Part shown: piece by piece, positions 17,943 through 27,188 of the stretch
Layout: every line of letters begins with the position of its first letter
How positions within the stretch are numbered: the first letter of the stretch is position 1
DNA from: Boseongicola sp.
GTDB lineage: Bacteria; Pseudomonadota; Alphaproteobacteria; Rhodobacterales; Rhodobacteraceae
NCBI GenBank assembly: GCA_014075275.1
Contig: CP046179.1
Location: forward strand, 2,179,932-2,243,931
DNA length: 64,000 nucleotides
Direction of reading: 5' to 3'
Notes under the pieces: model-generated
Told to the model about the DNA's origin: nothing
The model's input: only the letters and a program-made list of their open reading frames with translations
Database searches by the model: none
Position numbers and translations under genes: made by a program

Positions 17943-18301
17943 TCGTCGCTGGGTTTGGGTTTCGCGCCGGGGCATCCATCGAGAGCCTTCAAGATGCCCT
18001 GTCACGTACATCGAGTAATCTTCTCCCAGATGCGATAGCAACGATCGAAGATAAAGCGGACCAATTGGCGCCATTGGCCGCGAAACTTGATGTTCCGCTA
18101 TTGCGAATTGCGGCAGCAAAGATCGAGCGGCAAGAGACCAAAACCGCGTCTGATGCTTCGATGGCTTCGCGTTCAGTCGGCAGCATGGCCGAAGCTTCGG
18201 CTCTGGCCGGGGTCGGCGCGACGGCCAAGTTGCTGGCGCCACGGGTAATATCGCAAGATCGCATGGCCACATGTGCACTTGCCAAAGGGGAAGTTCAATG
18301 A
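17939..18301 (+). CDS. cobE: Cobalamin biosynthesis protein CobE (CbiG C-terminal-like)
   Basis: Small protein of 120 aa matching the CobE / CbiG C-terminal domain: [20 protein letters not shown] at the start and [20 protein letters not shown] near residue 85. CobE is present in aerobic clusters; its exact biochemical role is unsettled. It overlaps cobL by 4 bp at its start and cobM by 4 bp at its end, so co-translation is likely. The longer in-frame start at 17897 lies within cobL and is rejected. Confidence 0.88.
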   Translation: MIVAGFGFRAGASIESLQDALSRTSSNLLPDAIATIEDKADQLAPLAAKLDVPLLRIAAAKIERQETKTASDASMASRSVGSMAEASALAGVGATAKLLAPRVISQDRMATCALAKGEVQ

Positions 18302-19092
18302 CTGTCCACTTCATAGGCGCGGGGCCTGGCGCACCTGATTTGCTCACACTTCGTGGTCGTGACCTGATCGCGGCCTGCCCGGTCTGCCTTTATGCCGGAT
18401 CGTTGGTGCCCGAAGCCATTCTGTCGCATTGCCCGGATAAAGCGCGGATCCTGAATACCGCTTCCATGGACCTCGAAGCAATTATTGCCGAGTGCCGGAC
18501 CGCAAGCGAACAAGACTTGGACGTCGCCCGACTGCATTCGGGCGATTTGTCAGTCTGGAGTGCCATGGGCGAGCAAATTCGCAGACTAAAGGCAGAAGGA
18601 CTTGAATTCACGGTCACGCCGGGCGTGCCATCCTTTGCCGCCGCAGCTGCATCGTTGGGCGCAGAACTGACATTGCCCGGCGTTGCTCAATCAATTGTCC
18701 TCACTCGCACTCCCGGCCGCGCTTCGACTATGCCCGATGGCGAAACACTGGCAAACTTTGCGCAAACAGGCGCGACGCTGGCCATTCATCTGTCCATCGG
18801 TAATGTAGAAAAGGTCGCCGAAGATCTGTCCCCGGTCTATGGAAATGACTGCCCTGTCGCGGTTGTGTTCCGCGCAAGTTGGCCAGATGAGCGCATCGTT
18901 AGAACAACGCTGGCTGAGCTGTCACACTCCATCCCCGACGACATAACACGCACGGCACTAATTCTGGTTGGGCACGCCCTAGCTGCGGATGGCTTCGCTG
19001 AAAGCTGCTTGTATTCAGCGGATTACGACAGACGATACCGCCCTCAATCAGCGGAGAGCCCTTGGGCAAGTTGGAGCCATGGTGATGACTAA
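18298..19092 (+). CDS. cobM: Precorrin-4 C11-methyltransferase CobM
   Basis: SAM-dependent methyltransferase that adds the C11 methyl group to precorrin-4. It is 264 aa with [20 protein letters not shown] at the N-terminus, [33 protein letters not shown] and [20 protein letters not shown], all typical of CobM/CbiF. The start overlaps the cobE stop (ATGA), and its last few codons overlap the cobB start. Confidence 0.95.
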   Translation: MTVHFIGAGPGAPDLLTLRGRDLIAACPVCLYAGSLVPEAILSHCPDKARILNTASMDLEAIIAECRTASEQDLDVARLHSGDLSVWSAMGEQIRRLKAEGLEFTVTPGVPSFAAAAASLGAELTLPGVAQSIVLTRTPGRASTMPDGETLANFAQTGATLAIHLSIGNVEKVAEDLSPVYGNDCPVAVVFRASWPDERIVRTTLAELSHSIPDDITRTALILVGHALAADGFAESCLYSADYDRRYRPQSAESPWASWSHGDD

Positions 19093-20404
19093 TCCCCCCG
19101 GATTGATGATATCCGCCCCATCATCGGGCACTGGTAAGACAACGGTCATGTTGGGGTTACTTCGTGCCTTTCGCGACGATGGCTTGAATGTTCAGCCGTT
19201 CAAAAGCGGCCCCGACTACATTGACCCGGCCTTTCATTTGGCCGCAGCCGGGCGATCTTCGTTCAATATCGACACCTGGGCGATGGACGAAGAATTGCTC
19301 TCGGCTATATCGCAGGAACGCATCGGCGCTGACATCACAGTCGCCGAAGGTTCCATGGGACTTTATGATGGGGTGGCAACCAAGGGTCAGTCAGGCTTTG
19401 GCACCAGTGCCGAAACCGCTGCCAGAATGGGATGGCCGGTAATTCTGGTCGTCGATGTCAGTGGACAGGCGCAGTCAGCTGCGGCAACAGCGCTTGGCTT
19501 TGCAAAATATAACCCAGACTTGCCCTTTGCTGGCGTAATCCTTAACCGCGTTGCCAGCCCGCGACACGAACGGCTTACAAGACTTGGCATGGAACGGGCG
19601 GGTGTGAATGTTCTGGGATCGCTTCCTAGACGAGGCGATCTGAAGCTTCCGGAGCGACATCTGGGGCTAATTCAGGCGGTAGAGCATCCCGATCTTGAAG
19701 CCGCCATTTCAGGATATGCCGATTTCTTGCGGGAAAACGTGGATCTCGAAGCCATCAAGGCAGCAGCCCGAAGCGCAACAATAACCGGCGGTGCCACAGG
19801 TGCTTTGCCACCGCCGCCAGCGCAGACCATTGCACTGGCCAAGGATGCGGCCTTTTCATTCACCTACCCCCACATCCTGAAGGGTTGGCGAGACGCAGGT
19901 GCATCTATCCTGCCTTTCTCTCCCTTGGCCAACGAGGCACCGGATCCGCAAGCCGATCTTGCTTGGTTACCAGGTGGATACCCCGAGCTGCATGCGGGTA
20001 AGCTGGCCGCCTCGAAAGTGTTTTTGACGGGATTGAGAAAGCACGCTGAAGCCAAGCCCGTTCACGGCGAATGCGGAGGCTATATGGCGTTGGGCGAAGC
20101 ACTAATCGACAAGTCAGGTGAACGCCACAAGATGGCGGGATTGCTTGGTTTGGTGACCAGCTTTGAGAAACGAAAGTTTCACCTGGGATACCGACGCGCA
20201 GTGCTACAAAACGACATGCCGGGATTTGTGCAAGGCGCAGCCCTACGCGGACACGAATTTCACTATTCCACCATTTTGGAACAGCCAGACACTCCGTTGG
20301 CCAACGTCTTTGACGCCGATGGAAATCCGGTTCCGGAAACCGGTTCAAAACGGGGAAATGCCACCGGCACGTTCTTCCATCTCATCACCAAGGATCGCTC
20401 ATGA
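19085..20404 (+). CDS. cobB: (Hydrogeno)cobyrinic acid a,c-diamide synthase CobB
   Basis: Amidates the a and c side chains using glutamine and ATP; in the aerobic route this precedes cobalt insertion. It is about 439 aa. The ATPase domain starts with [30 protein letters not shown] is the substrate-binding signature, and the C-terminal glutaminase-like domain has its nucleophile in [14 protein letters not shown]. The start is ATG 19085, with GGAG 9 bp upstream; ATG at 19079 is also possible. The much longer frame from 18989 lies within cobM. Its TGA overlaps the cobA ATG. Confidence 0.94.
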   Translation: MTNPPGLMISAPSSGTGKTTVMLGLLRAFRDDGLNVQPFKSGPDYIDPAFHLAAAGRSSFNIDTWAMDEELLSAISQERIGADITVAEGSMGLYDGVATKGQSGFGTSAETAARMGWPVILVVDVSGQAQSAAATALGFAKYNPDLPFAGVILNRVASPRHERLTRLGMERAGVNVLGSLPRRGDLKLPERHLGLIQAVEHPDLEAAISGYADFLRENVDLEAIKAAARSATITGGATGALPPPPAQTIALAKDAAFSFTYPHILKGWRDAGASILPFSPLANEAPDPQADLAWLPGGYPELHAGKLAASKVFLTGLRKHAEAKPVHGECGGYMALGEALIDKSGERHKMAGLLGLVTSFEKRKFHLGYRRAVLQNDMPGFVQGAALRGHEFHYSTILEQPDTPLANVFDADGNPVPETGSKRGNATGTFFHLITKDRS

Positions 20405-21120
20405 GCGGTTTCGTTAGCTTTGTCGGATCGGGTCCCGGCGACCCGGAATTGTTGACCGTCAAGGCGATCAACAGGTTAAAACAGGCCGACGCGGTTTTGT
20501 TCGATGATCTTTCTGCTGGTCCGATACTGTCACATGTCCGACAAGGTGTCGATCTGGTCGGAGTCGGGAAACGCGCTGGGCGCCCCTCGCCCAAACAAAA
20601 CCATGTCAGCCAGTTACTGGTTGAATATGCTCAAGAAAATGCTCGCGTTGTACGGTTGAAGTCTGGCGACGGAGGCATGTTTGGTCGTCTTGAAGAAGAA
20701 ATTATTGCGCTTCGTGAGGCCGCAATCGACTATGAGATAATTCCCGGCATCCCTTCGGCCTGCGCAGCGGCGGCAGCAGCAGGCATTCCACTGACCCGTC
20801 GACTAACCTCGCGTCGAGTTCAATTTGTTACTGGGCACGATGTAGCCGGTGCCCTGCCCGAAGATCTGAACTTTGCCGCACTGGCGGACAACCAAGCAAC
20901 GACGGTGGTGTTCATGGGCAAGCGGACATTTCCGAAGCTGGCAAAGCTGTTGATTGACCATGGGTTACCGCCGGACACGCCTGCACTAATGGCAGAAGGC
21001 GTCAGCACGCCAGAACAAAAGATCAGTCGCGATTCGGTAGCCAATTTGGCGACCAGTTTGTCCTCCCATGTCGGCAATCAACCTGCCCTAATTCTCTATG
21101 GGCCGCTGGTGAACGAATAG
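20401..21120 (+). CDS. cobA: Uroporphyrinogen-III C-methyltransferase CobA
   Basis: First committed step: two SAM-dependent methylations of uroporphyrinogen III to precorrin-2. It is 239 aa with SFVGSGPGDPELLTVKAI, DDLSAGPILSHV, RLKSGDGGMFGRLEEEI, PGIPSACAAAAAAGIPLTRR and FMGKRTFPKLA. There is no fused CysG-type dehydrogenase/ferrochelatase domain, so this copy is dedicated to corrin or sirohaem precursor supply. It is the last gene of the first riboswitch-led operon; the second riboswitch follows within about 50 bp. Confidence 0.94.
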   Translation: MSGFVSFVGSGPGDPELLTVKAINRLKQADAVLFDDLSAGPILSHVRQGVDLVGVGKRAGRPSPKQNHVSQLLVEYAQENARVVRLKSGDGGMFGRLEEEIIALREAAIDYEIIPGIPSACAAAAAAGIPLTRRLTSRRVQFVTGHDVAGALPEDLNFAALADNQATTVVFMGKRTFPKLAKLLIDHGLPPDTPALMAEGVSTPEQKISRDSVANLATSLSSHVGNQPALILYGPLVNE

Positions 21121-21167
21121 AAGTCGCGAACGTACTTGTTGCGCTTTGCAAATACTGTAATGGTGAC

Positions 21168-21330
21168 CGAGATGGTGGCTGTTTGTTCAGCCTGAAAAGG
21201 GAATCGGGTTCAAAACCCGGACTGCCCCCGCAACTGTGAATGGTATGTGGTCTGAAGTTAGCCACTGGCGAAATGCTGGGAAGGCTCAGAACCACCAAAT
21301 ACCATAAGTCAGGAGACCTGCCATCAGGAT
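21168..21330 (+). promoter_or_regulatory. Second cobalamin riboswitch, upstream of the CbiM-like gene
   Basis: The landmark order matches the cobalamin family: GGTGGCTGTTTG (21173 on), CCTGAAAAGGGAA, a short hairpin TCGGGTTCAAAACCCGGA (21204-21221), CTGCCCCCGCAACTGTGAA, GCCACTGGCGAAATGCTGGG and the B12 box AAGTCAGGAGACCTGCCATC (21305-21324). A hairpin GTCGG-GAAG-CCGAC (21337-21350) and the GC-rich GCCGCCGGGCGGGCGGT just before the AAGGAG Shine-Dalgarno could form the expression platform. It places the putative cobalt permease and cobF under a separate B12 switch. Confidence 0.93.
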
Positions 21331-21389
21331 GCAACCGTCGGGAAGCCGACTACAAAGAGCCGCCGGGCGGGCGGTAAGGAGAACGAGAA

Positions 21390-22067
21390 ATGCACATCGA
21401 ACCCGGCGTCGTAGATGGCGCTAAAATGGCGCTAGCATATGGCACGGCCGCAACTGCCGCAGGATATACCCTGAAACTGGCAGCTGAGGACCTGAAAACA
21501 CATTCGCACGCGTCGTTTGTGGCCCGCGCAATGATCGCAACCGTTGGAGTTTTTGTATTCTTCGAAATCCTTCCACATTTCCCGGTTGGCATCTCTGAAG
21601 TTCACTTCATTCTTGGCACAACGCTGTTTCTGTTGCTTGGGGCCCCTGCCGCTGCAATGGGTTTGGCGGCTGGACTGGCCATTCAAGGTACGTTCTTCGC
21701 ACCAAGCGATCTGCCGATGTATTTTGTAAATCTGTCAACGCTTCTGTTCCCGCTGTTTGGAGTTCATGCGCTTGCGAAACGGGTTGTCTCTCAATCAACG
21801 GCCTATGTTGATCTGAGTTATGCACAAGTTCTGAAGATGTCCGGCATCTATCAGGGCGGCATCGTAGCCTGGGTAGCTTTCTGGGCAGTCTGGGGTCAGG
21901 GCTTCGGAGCCGAAAACATGGCTTCCATCGCGGCCTTTGGCGCAGCATACATGCTGGTCATCATGATCGAGCCTGTAGCGGACCTGGCTGTCCTGGCGAC
22001 AGCCAAGAGCATTCGCGGCGCAAAGGGCGCCGGTCTGTTTACTCAGCGTCTGTTCAGCGCAGCCTGA
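21390..22067 (+). CDS. CbiM-like cobalt transport membrane protein
   Basis: Integral membrane protein of 225 aa with about six hydrophobic segments. It begins MHIEPGVVDGAK, reminiscent of CbiM/NikM substrate-specificity proteins, in which the second-position histidine binds the metal. It lies directly under a cobalamin riboswitch and beside cobF, so cobalt uptake is the natural reading. No CbiN, CbiQ or CbiO genes are next to it, so it either works alone, borrows a shared energising module, or belongs to another predicted alphaproteobacterial cobalt transporter type. AAGGAG lies 11 bp before the ATG. The family assignment is by motif and context and is less certain than for the cob enzymes. 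Confidence 0.75.
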   Translation: MHIEPGVVDGAKMALAYGTAATAAGYTLKLAAEDLKTHSHASFVARAMIATVGVFVFFEILPHFPVGISEVHFILGTTLFLLLGAPAAAMGLAAGLAIQGTFFAPSDLPMYFVNLSTLLFPLFGVHALAKRVVSQSTAYVDLSYAQVLKMSGIYQGGIVAWVAFWAVWGQGFGAENMASIAAFGAAYMLVIMIEPVADLAVLATAKSIRGAKGAGLFTQRLFSAA

Positions 22068-22110
22068 TCAAATATATTGAGTGCGGCGGTAACCGCCGCA
22101 CTCTCTGCCC

Positions 22111-22857
22111 ATGGCAAAACTCTCTCTCATAGGTATCGCTTCTGGAAATCCGGATCACCTGACCGGACAAGCGCGGCGCGCAATTCAAGACGCTGAACTG
22201 ATTTTGGTCCCAAGCAAAGGGCCCCAAAAATCAGACTTGGCCGATCTGCGCCTGCAAATAGTGGATGCTCTCAGACCTGGCGAAGATGTTGTCGCGCTTT
22301 TCAACATGCCCAAACGTCGGGACGGCATACCTTACCTGGAAGCAGTTGATCTTTGGCATGATGAAATTGCCAATATCTGGGCTGGAAAAATTGCTGACCA
22401 CGAGGGCGTTAATCACGTCGCGTTGTTGGTTTGGGGCGATCCCTCGCTTTATGATAGCACACTTAGAATTGCATCACGCATATCGCCTGCCCCGGAAATT
22501 GAAGTTGTTCCAGGGCTGACGTCCCTGCAATTGCTGACGGCAGTACACGCAATTCCACTGAACGACCTTGGCAAGCCAGTGATGATCACGACCGGGCGAC
22601 AGCTGACCGAAAACGGATGGCCAGAAGACACCGATTGCGTGGCAGTAATGTTGGACGGTGATCGCGCATTCCGAAATTTCGCTGATCAAGATGTCGAAAT
22701 TTGGTGGGGCGCTTATCTTGGCATGCCGAATGAAATCTTGAAGTCTGGTGTTCTGAAAAACGTATCAGCAGAAATCAACGAGACCCGAACACGCGCTCGC
22801 GAACAGCATGGCTGGATCATGGATATCTACCTGATGCGGCGAATGAATGATGCCTAG
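22111..22857 (+). CDS. cobF: Precorrin-6A synthase (deacetylating) CobF
   Basis: SAM-dependent C1-methyltransferase that also releases acetate, specific to the aerobic pathway. It is 248 aa with SLIGIASGNPDHLTGQARRA at the N-terminus, LVWGDPSLYDSTLRIA and VVPGLTSLQLLTAVHAIPLN. It is separated from the main operon and lies behind the CbiM-like gene, 43 bp after its stop; the two are probably cotranscribed from the second riboswitch. With cobA, cobI, cobG, cobJ, cobM, cobK, cobL, cobH and cobB, it completes hydrogenobyrinic acid diamide synthesis. Confidence 0.94.
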   Translation: MAKLSLIGIASGNPDHLTGQARRAIQDAELILVPSKGPQKSDLADLRLQIVDALRPGEDVVALFNMPKRRDGIPYLEAVDLWHDEIANIWAGKIADHEGVNHVALLVWGDPSLYDSTLRIASRISPAPEIEVVPGLTSLQLLTAVHAIPLNDLGKPVMITTGRQLTENGWPEDTDCVAVMLDGDRAFRNFADQDVEIWWGAYLGMPNEILKSGVLKNVSAEINETRTRAREQHGWIMDIYLMRRMNDA

Positions 22858-22914
22858 GATTGCCCAAGTCCCTACGCCGCCCACCCAAATCAGCCTGACT
22901 TCATCCTCTGCGGG

Positions 22915-23541
22915 TTAATTCAGAACGAATTCAGATGGACGGCTTCGGGAGTTAACTTGTCTGGCATTTGGCAGATCATTCTTTTCCAGTTTCGCGGTCC
23001 GCTCCGTGGTTTCAAGATGCTGCCAACGTTGTGCTAACCGCGTTTCAAGAACTTTTATCGGAACGTCTAAAAATACCGTCGTATCGAAGTGTTCCGCCAG
23101 ATCCCGCCAAGGTGCCTCGTCCAGAAGCAAGTAATTTCCTTCGACAATCACGTGTCTCACGTTACGATCAATTAACCTGGCGCTGTTGCGTGAAATCTCA
23201 ATATCACGGTCAAACACCGGAACCGCAACTTGTTCCTCATTGTTCGTCCGCAAACGCAATAGCATCTGCCCAAATCCTGCAACATCGAAGGTATGCGGAG
23301 CGCCTTTTCGCGGCCGCCAACCGCGCGCGTTCAGGATCAGATCGTCGTAGTGATACCCATCCATCGGAAAGACCGATGCACTGCCAGCTTCTTCATCATT
23401 GAGTTCGGCTGCCAATTTTTCGGCGATTGTTGATTTCCCCGATCCTGGCGCGCCTGCAATTGCAGTCAACGAACGGCGGTGCTGGCCACGAATTTGGATT
23501 TCTCGCAAAAGTTCTTTCTCTTCAATGCTTCGACTGGACAT
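22915..23541 (-). CDS. P-loop nucleoside/sugar kinase-like protein (FrcK / uridine-kinase fold)
   Basis: Soluble kinase-like protein of about 208 aa. Walker A GAPGSGKST is near residue 30, followed by VFPMDGYHYDD and RKGAPHTFD, the pantothenate/uridine-kinase-like pattern, then VIVEGNYLLLDEAPW. Proteins of this type accompany sugar ABC importers (for example frcK with frcBCA). It is the last gene of the sugar operon, and the epimerase stop is 2 bp before the ATG. It likely phosphorylates the imported or isomerised sugar; the substrate is not shown by sequence. A GTG at 23553 is an alternative start. Confidence 0.85.
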   Translation of the reverse strand: MSSRSIEEKELLREIQIRGQHRRSLTAIAGAPGSGKSTIAEKLAAELNDEEAGSASVFPMDGYHYDDLILNARGWRPRKGAPHTFDVAGFGQMLLRLRTNNEEQVAVPVFDRDIEISRNSARLIDRNVRHVIVEGNYLLLDEAPWRDLAEHFDTTVFLDVPIKVLETRLAQRWQHLETTERTAKLEKNDLPNARQVNSRSRPSEFVLN

Positions 23542-23543
23542 AC

Positions 23544-24398
23544 CTACTGCCACACCATCCCCGCCGCCTTCGCCTTATCGGTGAGAAACGGCAAACCAAC
23601 ATCTATGACATCCTGCGGGTTCTCGGCCACGGGTCGCCATACAGCCAGACCGGATGCGATTTCGGGAGCCAGATACACAAAGCTCTCCAGCGTCAGGATG
23701 CCGTCATAGCCAATGGCACTCAGTCCTTCAAAGCAACCTTGCCAATCCAAAGTTCCACGCCCAGGCACGCCGCGATTGGACTCGGACAAATGCACGTAGC
23801 CAAGGTGCTCGCGAGCATCTGCAAACCCCTGAGCCATGCTCACTTCTTCGATGTTCATGTGATAGGTATCAAGATGGATGAAAACATTGTCCGCACCCAC
23901 CCGATCAACGAAATCTGCACTCTGTTTCGCAGTGTTCAACAGGTGTGTCTCATAACGGTTACATGGCTCGATGCCGATCCGCATGTTCAACTCTTTTGCA
24001 GACTTTGAAGCTTTCTCGATAAGACGACAGATGGAATCAATTTCGGACGCCGTCGGTGGAGCTCCCGAGCGCTTCCCGATCGTTCCATATGTGACACCCG
24101 ACAGCGCCTGCGCTCCTGCTTCTCGTGCAACCTGCAGAGCATGGGCAAGATAATCCGCCACATCGTCTATGCGGGTCATGACGTTAAGTTCTTCGGGAAG
24201 TCCCAATGAACAAACAATTTCGACATCGTATTTTTCTGCAACTTTGCGTGTCCCAGCACTATCGAAATTTTGGGGGTCCAACAGCGGTGTTTCAATAACC
24301 CGCACACCATGCTCTTTTATCCGCGGCAGATACGCGTCGGCTTCATCGGGGTTCCACAAAGGTGTGAACGCCAGCGCGTGCAGTCCAAGTCGAGGCAT
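23544..24398 (-). CDS. Sugar 3-epimerase / TIM-barrel isomerase (D-tagatose/D-psicose 3-epimerase type)
   Basis: Xylose-isomerase-like TIM barrel, 284 aa. The metal-binding residues of the D-tagatose 3-epimerase family are visible: Glu in IGIEPCNRYETHLLNT, Asp and His in IHLDTYHMNIEEVSMAQ, His in YVHLSESNRGVPGRGTLDW and Glu in GILTLESFVY. This pattern is close to ketohexose 3-epimerases. The ATG at 24398 has GGAGACGCAG before it. Together with the importer and kinase, it suggests uptake of a rare ketose (psicose/allulose or tagatose) and conversion to fructose or a relative; the exact sugar is inference. Confidence 0.85.
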   Translation of the reverse strand: MPRLGLHALAFTPLWNPDEADAYLPRIKEHGVRVIETPLLDPQNFDSAGTRKVAEKYDVEIVCSLGLPEELNVMTRIDDVADYLAHALQVAREAGAQALSGVTYGTIGKRSGAPPTASEIDSICRLIEKASKSAKELNMRIGIEPCNRYETHLLNTAKQSADFVDRVGADNVFIHLDTYHMNIEEVSMAQGFADAREHLGYVHLSESNRGVPGRGTLDWQGCFEGLSAIGYDGILTLESFVYLAPEIASGLAVWRPVAENPQDVIDVGLPFLTDKAKAAGMVWQ

Positions 24399-24411
24399 CT
24401 GCGTCTCCTTC

Positions 24412-25155
24412 TTATCCGTGCGCGCCAACGATGTATGACACCACTTCGGCCATATCCGTTTCGTCGCGTTTGAGTTCCGCAATCACATTGCCGCGCCTCA
24501 AAACCAATATTCGCCCACAGGCTTCAAAAACGTCATTCAATCGGTGGCTAATCAGAATGGTCGAGATACCCTCGCTACGCATCTGCTCAATGAGTTTCAG
24601 AACACTCTCAACTTCTCTTACAGCCAGAGCCGCCGTCGGTTCGTCCATTATGACCAGCTTGGGTTTGAACGTCAGTGCTCGCGCAATGGCAATTGTCTGC
24701 TGCTGTCCACCGGAAAGCATCCCGACCGGGATGTGGATTGAGGGCACGTGAACCCCAAGGCGATCAATCATTTTCTGTGCCTCGGCATCGATCCGGGATT
24801 TATCGACAAATCCGGGAATAATCCCGGCGAAGCGTTTGGTCGGCTCCCGCCCGAGAAAGATATTGTTCGCGACATCCTGTTGAGGTGCCAATGCCAGATC
24901 TTGATAGATCATCTCGATACCCATCTCGCGGCGTTGGCCGGGGTCAAGATGTGTCACATCATTTCCATTGAAAGTCACAGTGCCACTGTCTGTGCTGTAG
25001 ACTCCGGTTATCGACTTCATGAGCGTGGATTTACCCGCTCCGTTGTCCCCAACAAGGCCAACCACTTCGCCGGGCGCCACAGTAAGATCAACGCCTTGCA
25101 GCACTTTGACGGCACCAAAACTTTTCTCGATGCCGGAAAGTTCGAGAATATTCAT
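24412..25155 (-). CDS. Sugar ABC transporter ATP-binding protein
   Basis: ATPase of a carbohydrate importer, 247 aa, with a single nucleotide-binding domain: Walker A GDNGAGKST, signature LSGGQQQTIAIARAL and Walker B LVIMDEPTAALA. It is FrcA-like, since most ribose/xylose-type ATPases (RbsA, XylG) have two domains of about 500 aa. It overlaps the permease stop by 4 bp and is followed by the epimerase after 13 bp. Confidence 0.92.
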   Translation of the reverse strand: MNILELSGIEKSFGAVKVLQGVDLTVAPGEVVGLVGDNGAGKSTLMKSITGVYSTDSGTVTFNGNDVTHLDPGQRREMGIEMIYQDLALAPQQDVANNIFLGREPTKRFAGIIPGFVDKSRIDAEAQKMIDRLGVHVPSIHIPVGMLSGGQQQTIAIARALTFKPKLVIMDEPTAALAVREVESVLKLIEQMRSEGISTILISHRLNDVFEACGRILVLRRGNVIAELKRDETDMAEVVSYIVGAHG

Positions 25156-26123
25156 TGCAACGACCTTCCACGAGTGCGGATTTGGTCAAGCCAGACGGCC
25201 GCGATCAGCACTGCTCCAATCGCCATCTGCTGATAATAGGCTTGCACCGCCATAAGGTTCAGCCCGTTCTGCAATACCCCCATTATCAACGCACCGATCA
25301 TGGTTCCCAATATTGAACCACGCCCGCCAAAAAGGTTCGTTCCACCAATAATGGCCGCGGTAATTGCCAATAGTTCGTAATTCAGACCTGCGGTAGGATC
25401 CCCAGTGTTGACCCGCGCGGTAAAAATCAAGCCGCCTATACCGGCCATCAATCCGGCGATTGTGTAAAGCATCATGCGCTGACGCCGCACATTGATCCCG
25501 GTGGCTCTTGCAGAATTCTCGTTATCGCCCAACGCCAGAGTGTGATGCCCAAAGGGCGTGTGGGCTAATATATAGTGAGAGACCATTGCGACCATCAAAA
25601 GGATAAAGACCGGTGTGGGAATGCCCCACGGCCGCGCCTGGCCCAGAAACAAAATCTCTTCGGGAAGCCCGTAAATTCCTCGTCCACTTGAAATGATAAG
25701 GGCCAGTCCCCGCGCGATCCCGAGCATCCCAAGTGTCACGATAAACGCCGGAACATGTCCCCGTGTAATAATAAATCCATTAACCGCCCCAGCCGCAGCG
25801 CCCGCAGCAAGGCATCCGAATATCGCAAAATACCAGGGCCAGCCCAGTGTCACCACCAGAGCCGCACCGCTTACCGAAGCTAGTCCCAGGACAGATCCCA
25901 AAGATAGATCAATGCCCGCAGCACTGATCACAAAAGTCGCGCCAATCGCCAACACTCCAAATGTCGCGCTGGCCAGAATGATGTTGAAGAAATTGTTTGC
26001 GGTCAGAAAAACCCGAACTCCACTGCCCGTCACAGGTGACAGGATCGTCATAACGACTGCCAGGCCGATAAGGACCAACAAGGACTCCACACGAACGTGT
26101 GTTCTTTCCAAGAATTTCAGCAT
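25152..26123 (-). CDS. Sugar ABC transporter permease (RbsC/FrcC family)
   Basis: Inner-membrane permease of the BPD_transp_2 family, 323 aa with about nine or ten hydrophobic segments. The conserved stretches AAGIDLSLGSVLGLASV, GHHTLALGDNENSARATGI and GGRGSILGTMIGALIMGVLQNG are characteristic of RbsC/FrcC-like permeases. It sits between the ATPase (4 bp overlap) and the binding protein (about 56 bp) in the sugar operon. Confidence 0.93.
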   Translation of the reverse strand: MLKFLERTHVRVESLLVLIGLAVVMTILSPVTGSGVRVFLTANNFFNIILASATFGVLAIGATFVISAAGIDLSLGSVLGLASVSGAALVVTLGWPWYFAIFGCLAAGAAAGAVNGFIITRGHVPAFIVTLGMLGIARGLALIISSGRGIYGLPEEILFLGQARPWGIPTPVFILLMVAMVSHYILAHTPFGHHTLALGDNENSARATGINVRRQRMMLYTIAGLMAGIGGLIFTARVNTGDPTAGLNYELLAITAAIIGGTNLFGGRGSILGTMIGALIMGVLQNGLNLMAVQAYYQQMAIGAVLIAAVWLDQIRTRGRSLQ

Positions 26124-26179
26124 TCGACCCGCCCAATAGTTAGCACGGGCCGGCCCTTCACAGGCCGACCCGAGATTTT

Positions 26180-27127
26180 TTACTTCACGAATTCCAGCAT
26201 CGGATCGCTACCGGCATCCAGTATGTTTTTGGTCAGCACCATCGTTGGAACAAAGATCCAATCCGGGTGGTCGCCACCGGCCTTGACCATTTCAACCGCC
26301 TGCTTGCCAACGAGATAAGGCAATTGCGCAACTGACGCGTTTAGACGACCGGACTTGATCGATTTGACCGCGTCAGAGTTGCCGTCCACTCCAATAACAA
26401 TCACCTGATCCTGCTTGCCAGCGGCAAAAACCGTCTCGACAGAACCAAGCGCCATGCCGTCGTTGGCGGCGAAAATAGCAACCAGACCCGGATGAGCCGT
26501 CAGGATGTCATTCGTAATGTTAGCGGCTTTGCCGCGATCCCAATCGCCTGGCAGCGAAGCAACAACTTCCAAACCCGGTGCCAATTCGCCGAGTTTATCG
26601 CCAAAGCCGCTCGCGCGTTTCTGGCCCGTGATATTCCCTGACAATCCCTCGATTATCAGCACCGGACCGGTGGCATCGGCACCAAGCTGGCCAACCAGCC
26701 ATTCTGCGCCCTGCGCCCCCGCGGCAACGTTGTCCGAACCGATAGAAAAGGCAATGTCGACACCAGCGTCAGCTGCAATCTGGTGATCAAGGTTACCGTC
26801 CAAATCAACAACGGGAATACCCATGTCATTTGCACGCTTTAAGCACGGCAGCAAAATCGTCGAATTGATGGCAGCCGTGATCATCGCATCTGGCTGGCGC
26901 TCCAGCATGGTATTGCAGACGTTAAGTTGCGGCTCTGCCGCTTGATCGCTTTCAACGGCTTGCAAATAGTAATCCACACCTGCCGCCTCGGCACCCTCGC
27001 GGACTCCCAGCTCCATCGCCCCCCAGAAAGGGTTCGACAGCGTTTTCATGAGCACACCATAGGTTTCTGCCTGCGCTGGCATCGCCATAACGGCGACAAT
27101 CGCAGTTGCTGTCAATTTTCTTAACAT
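26180..27127 (-). CDS. Periplasmic sugar-binding protein of ABC importer
   Basis: Substrate-binding protein of the ribose/fructose-binding family (Peripla_BP_4), 315 aa. A Sec signal peptide (ATAIVAVMAMPAQA) precedes mature ETYGVLMKTLSNPFWGAMEL. NSTILLPCLKRANDMGIPVV and FAANDGMALGSVETV are typical of the fold. GGAGGAGAAAC provides a strong ribosome binding site. It is the first transport gene downstream of the LacI regulator on the same strand. Confidence 0.93.
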   Translation of the reverse strand: MLRKLTATAIVAVMAMPAQAETYGVLMKTLSNPFWGAMELGVREGAEAAGVDYYLQAVESDQAAEPQLNVCNTMLERQPDAMITAAINSTILLPCLKRANDMGIPVVDLDGNLDHQIAADAGVDIAFSIGSDNVAAGAQGAEWLVGQLGADATGPVLIIEGLSGNITGQKRASGFGDKLGELAPGLEVVASLPGDWDRGKAANITNDILTAHPGLVAIFAANDGMALGSVETVFAAGKQDQVIVIGVDGNSDAVKSIKSGRLNASVAQLPYLVGKQAVEMVKAGGDHPDWIFVPTMVLTKNILDAGSDPMLEFVK

Positions 27128-27159
27128 AGTTTCTCCTCCAGGTTAATTTTCGACGTATT

Positions 27160-27176
27160 CTCAAGCGCTTCTTGCG
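27160..27176. promoter_or_regulatory. Candidate LacI-family operator upstream of the sugar-binding protein
   Basis: Palindrome AAGCGCTT (27163-27170) within TCAAGCGCTTCTTG has the central CG and A-left/T-right half-sites of LacI-family operators. It lies in the 61-bp gap between the LacI gene and the binding-protein start, where such a repressor would act. Confidence 0.4.
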
Positions 27177-27188
27177 GCGCCTCAATCT

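Noticed and set aside
18989-19084. N-terminal extension of cobB
   Set aside because: The extension lies wholly within cobM, carries no CobB motif, and a better-spaced GGAG precedes the ATG at 19085.
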